DNA of 64,000 bases from JBBSAT01 sp046351235. GTDB lineage: Bacteria > Myxococcota_A > Polyangia > Polyangiales > Sandaracinaceae. Each line of letters opens with the position of its first letter. The first letter of the stretch is position 1. A model generated the notes under the pieces. The model had not been told where the DNA came from, ran no database searches, and was given only the letters and a program-made list of their open reading frames with translations. Location of the stretch: assembly GCA_046351235.1 (NCBI GenBank), contig JAXLYV010000001.1:1302001-1366000 (forward strand), given 5' to 3'. Position numbers and translations under genes: made by a program. Positions 61,442 through 64,000 of this stretch are shown here, piece after piece.

Positions 61442-63106
61442 ATGAAGGCGACCAAGAGCATCCTCGAGCACGTCTACGACCACGAAGAAGCGTGGCGGGA
61501 TCGCGTCTACCTCACGCAGCCGCTCGGCGGCGAGCGGGTCGAGGACTACACGTGGGGCAAAGTCCTCGACGAGGCCCGCCGCATGGCGGCCCACCTCCAA
61601 TCGCTCGGCCTCGAGCGCGGCGACCGCGTCGCGATGCTCTCCAAGAACTGCGCGCACTTCTTCATCGCGGAGCTCGCGATCTGGATCGGCGGGTTCACCA
61701 CCGTCGCGATCTTCCCGACGGAGGGCGCCGACACCGTGCGCTACGTGCTCGAGCACAGCGGTGCCAAGGCCGTCTTCGTCGGCAAGCTGGATCCGATCTG
61801 GAAGACGCAGCAGAAGGGCATCCCCGAGGCGCTGCACAAGATCGCCTTCCCGCTCGCGCCCGAGACGAGCTTCCCGCGCTGGGCGGATCTCGTCGCGAAG
61901 ACCGCGCCCCTCACGGGCCGCCTCCGTCGCGACGACGACGAGCTCGCGATGCTCATCTACACCTCGGGGTCCACCGGCAAGCCCAAGGGCGTGATGCACA
62001 GCTTCGGGCGGATCTCGGCGGCGAGCGAGGGCATCGCGCGCGGCATCGCGCTGACGACCGAGGACCGCGCCCTCTCGTATCTTCCGCTCGCGCACGTGTT
62101 CGAGCGCGCCTACATCGAGTGCGCGAGCTTCGTCGCGGGCACGCACGTGTTCTTCGCGGACTCCCTCGACACGTTCGTGAAGGACCTCAACCGCGCCAAG
62201 CCCACCATCTTCCTGTCCGTCCCGCGCCTCTGGCTCAAGTTCCAGCACGGCGTGTTCGCGAAGATGCCGCCCGGCCGTCTCGACTTCCTCCTCTCGATCC
62301 CGATCGTGAAGGGGATCATCGGGCGCAAGGTGCTCACGAACCTCGGCCTCGAGCACGTGCGGCTCGCCGGCTCGGGCTCGGCGCCGATCCCCGCCGAGCT
62401 CATCGCCTGGTATCGCCGGCTCGGGCTCAACCTCATGGAGGGCTACGCGATGACGGAAGACTTCGCGTACTCGCACATGTCGAAGGAGGGCTTCAGCAAG
62501 GTCGGCTACGTGGGCGTTCCTCACGAGGGCGTGGAAGTGAAGATCAGCGACGACGGCGAGATCCTCATCCGCAGCCCCGGCACGATGACCGGCTACTTCC
62601 AGGCCGAGGAGCTCACGAAGGAAGCCTTCACACCCGACGGCTACTTCAAGACGGGCGACCGCGGCGAGCGCACGCCCGAGGGGCTCTTGAAGATCACGGG
62701 CCGCGTGAAGGAGCTCTTCAAGACGGCGAAGGGCAAGTACGTCGCGCCGGCGCCGATCGAGAACCGGCTGAACGAGCACCCGCTGATCGAGCTCTCGTGC
62801 GTCAGCGGCGTGGGGGAGCCGGCGGCGTTCGCGTACGTCGTGCTCTCGGAGGAGACCCGCAGCAAGCTGGACGACGCGGCGCGGCCGGCGATCGAGGCGC
62901 AGCTCGGCGAGCTCCTCGACAAGACGAACAAGGCGCTCTCCACCTACGAGCAGATGCAGTTCGTGGTGATCGCGAAGGAGCCCTGGACCATCGAGAACGG
63001 GTTCCTCACGCCCACGATGAAGGTGAAGCGCGCGAAGATCGAGGCGCACCTCGCGGGCAAGATCGCGCCGTGGTTCGAGAGCAAGAAGAAGGTCGTCTGG
63101 GAGTGA
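61442..63106 (+). CDS. Long-chain fatty acyl-CoA synthetase (AMP-forming)
   Basis: 554 aa. The ATP/AMP signature YTSGSTGKPKGVMHS begins near 173; further blocks are LPLAHVFERAYIE, the LLAGSGSAPIPAEL-like segment RLAGSGSAPIPAEL, LNLMEGYAMTEDFAYS, GYFKTGDRGERTPEG and GRVKELFKTAKGKYVAPAPIEN, typical of FadD/FAA-type ligases (long-chain AMP-forming). It activates fatty acids to CoA esters. This joins the crotonase, thioesterase, accD and FadL-type porin as lipid-related genes in the window. The start follows the divergent small gene by 126 nt. Confidence 0.94.
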   Translation: MKATKSILEHVYDHEEAWRDRVYLTQPLGGERVEDYTWGKVLDEARRMAAHLQSLGLERGDRVAMLSKNCAHFFIAELAIWIGGFTTVAIFPTEGADTVRYVLEHSGAKAVFVGKLDPIWKTQQKGIPEALHKIAFPLAPETSFPRWADLVAKTAPLTGRLRRDDDELAMLIYTSGSTGKPKGVMHSFGRISAASEGIARGIALTTEDRALSYLPLAHVFERAYIECASFVAGTHVFFADSLDTFVKDLNRAKPTIFLSVPRLWLKFQHGVFAKMPPGRLDFLLSIPIVKGIIGRKVLTNLGLEHVRLAGSGSAPIPAELIAWYRRLGLNLMEGYAMTEDFAYSHMSKEGFSKVGYVGVPHEGVEVKISDDGEILIRSPGTMTGYFQAEELTKEAFTPDGYFKTGDRGERTPEGLLKITGRVKELFKTAKGKYVAPAPIENRLNEHPLIELSCVSGVGEPAAFAYVVLSEETRSKLDDAARPAIEAQLGELLDKTNKALSTYEQMQFVVIAKEPWTIENGFLTPTMKVKRAKIEAHLAGKIAPWFESKKKVVWE

Positions 63107-63195
63107 GGGTGCTCGAGGGCGTGCACGGTCGACCGTCTGAGCGAAACCCGCGGCGGGCGGCTGGCGTGGGCGCCCGCCGTCCCTAGATCGTCTCC

Positions 63196-64000
63196 GTGAC
63201 GGAGCGCGCCGAGTCGGTCTACGACATCCGCGGGATGACCTGCGCGGCGTGCGCCAAGCGGGTCGAGCGGGCGCTCTCGCGCGTGGAGGGCGTCGAGAGC
63301 GTGCAGGTCGACCTCGTGCGCGAGCGGGCGCACGTGCGCGGAACCCCACGCGAGGCCGAGCTCACGCGGGCGACGACGGACGCGGGCTACGAGCTCGTCC
63401 GGCGCCCGAGCGGCGCGAAGGCCCGAGAGCGCTCGCGCGAGGAGCCGCGCGCGATCGCGGCTGCGCTCCTCGCCGCGCTCGTGCTCGCGATCGAGACGCT
63501 CGCACCGCATGCGCTCGGGATGTCCACTCCGTACGTCACGCTCGCGCTCACGGCGGTCGTGGTGCTCGGGCTGGGAGGGCCCGTCTTCGTGCGGGCCCTG
63601 CGGCTCGCGTGGGCGCGCGATGCGAGCATGGACACGCTGGTCGCCCTCGGGAGCGGCGCGGCGCTCGGGCTCGGCGTCGCGGGCGTGCTCGGGCACGCGG
63701 GACACGGCGCGCACGGGCACTCCGACGCGTCCGCGGGCGCGCTCGTCGTAGCGCTGGTGCTCGTCGGCAAGGCGCTCGAGGCCCGGGCCAAGCATCGCGC
63801 CGGCGACGCGCTCGATCGCCTCGTGCTCGCGGACGCCGCCGCCGTCCGGGTGACGCGCCACGGTGCGACGACGGAGATCCCGGCCGCCGAGCTGCGCGCG
63901 GGCGACGTGGTGCACCTCGCGGCGTACGCGATCGTGCCCGTCGACGGGACGCTCGAGAGCGAGCACGCGTACGTGGACGAGTCGCAGCTCACGGGGGAGA
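63196..64000 (+). CDS. P1B-type heavy-metal (probably copper) ATPase, N-terminal part
   Basis: The frame starts GTG 63196 and runs off the window after about 268 codons. It has a heavy-metal-associated domain with IRGMTCAACAKRVERALSRVEGVESVQVDLV (Cys16, Cys19), then membrane helices (AIAAALLAALVLAIETLAP, VTLALTAVVVLGLGGPVFV, LVALGSGAALGLGVAGVLG) with a His-rich loop HAGHGAHGHSD, LVVALVLVGKALEARAKHRAGDAL and the actuator start YVDESQLTGE. The catalytic DKTGT and the CPC motif lie beyond the window, so metal specificity is inferred from the HMA domain; Cu(I) export is most likely. Confidence 0.9.
   Translation, partial: MTERAESVYDIRGMTCAACAKRVERALSRVEGVESVQVDLVRERAHVRGTPREAELTRATTDAGYELVRRPSGAKARERSREEPRAIAAALLAALVLAIETLAPHALGMSTPYVTLALTAVVVLGLGGPVFVRALRLAWARDASMDTLVALGSGAALGLGVAGVLGHAGHGAHGHSDASAGALVVALVLVGKALEARAKHRAGDALDRLVLADAAAVRVTRHGATTEIPAAELRAGDVVHLAAYAIVPVDGTLESEHAYVDESQLTGE

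Overview
The window is about 64 kb of very GC-rich bacterial chromosome, almost fully coding, with about 43 genes and one long gene-poor stretch (549-1301). Several traits point to a myxobacterium (Myxococcota, Polyangiales-like; inference from gene style, no rRNA is present): Ser/Thr kinases with PEGA-like or PilZ tails, FHA proteins, many Cys-rich lipoproteins, MopE-type CNGxDDDCDG repeats, MYXO-CTERM-like C-termini, and HD-GYP signalling. No phage, IS element, CRISPR array, tRNA or rRNA was recognised.

Layout. 1-548: C-terminus of pyruvate phosphate dikinase. 549-1301: non-coding, with degenerate tandem repeats, two REP-like elements and a cluster of hairpins. 1302-7908: apparent envelope lipid operon (giant lipoprotein, FadL-type barrel with a Pro/Glu tail, membrane-anchored alpha/beta hydrolase). 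7918-9674: crotonase and double-FHA protein, overlapping by 4 nt. 9775-11793: membrane thioredoxin, single-domain response regulator, sensor-like lipoprotein. 11890-15260: pseudokinase followed by an active Ser/Thr kinase. 15306-19396: AmtB and LeuS, then a strong terminator. 19478-23308: repeat-bearing lipoprotein, TPR protein, disordered TPR-like protein.

23387-34786: potassium region, with a 27-aa ORF, kdpFABC, kdpDE, a small membrane protein, kup and a DedA protein. A direct repeat with 11-bp period precedes the kdp operon and could bind KdpE. 34895-41214: PEGA lipoprotein pair, a BRCT/SUKH-like/helical-repeat protein lying between a truncated and an intact copy of a zinc-ribbon gene, and an uncharacterised protein. 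41274-43537: HD-GYP response regulator and kinase-PilZ fusion. 43837-48845: two MopE-repeat surface proteins. 49046-51280: a small exported protein with three Cys/His/Asp repeats, divergent from a solitary type ISP-like DNA methyltransferase. 51313-55407: lipoprotein, thioesterase, dihaem lipoprotein. 55546-57710: accD-folC. 57720-59138: MYXO-CTERM protein. 59265-61012: ferritin-like hydrolase with a perfect palindrome inside its promoter, then a MerR-type regulator. 61085-64000: small unknown protein, long-chain acyl-CoA synthetase, and the start of a P1B metal ATPase.

The genes I find most worth a second look are the repeat peptide at 49046-49366, the palindromic, possibly leaderless promoter at 59230-59265, the kdp leader with its small ORF, and the BRCT/SUKH-like protein bracketed by duplicated zinc ribbons.
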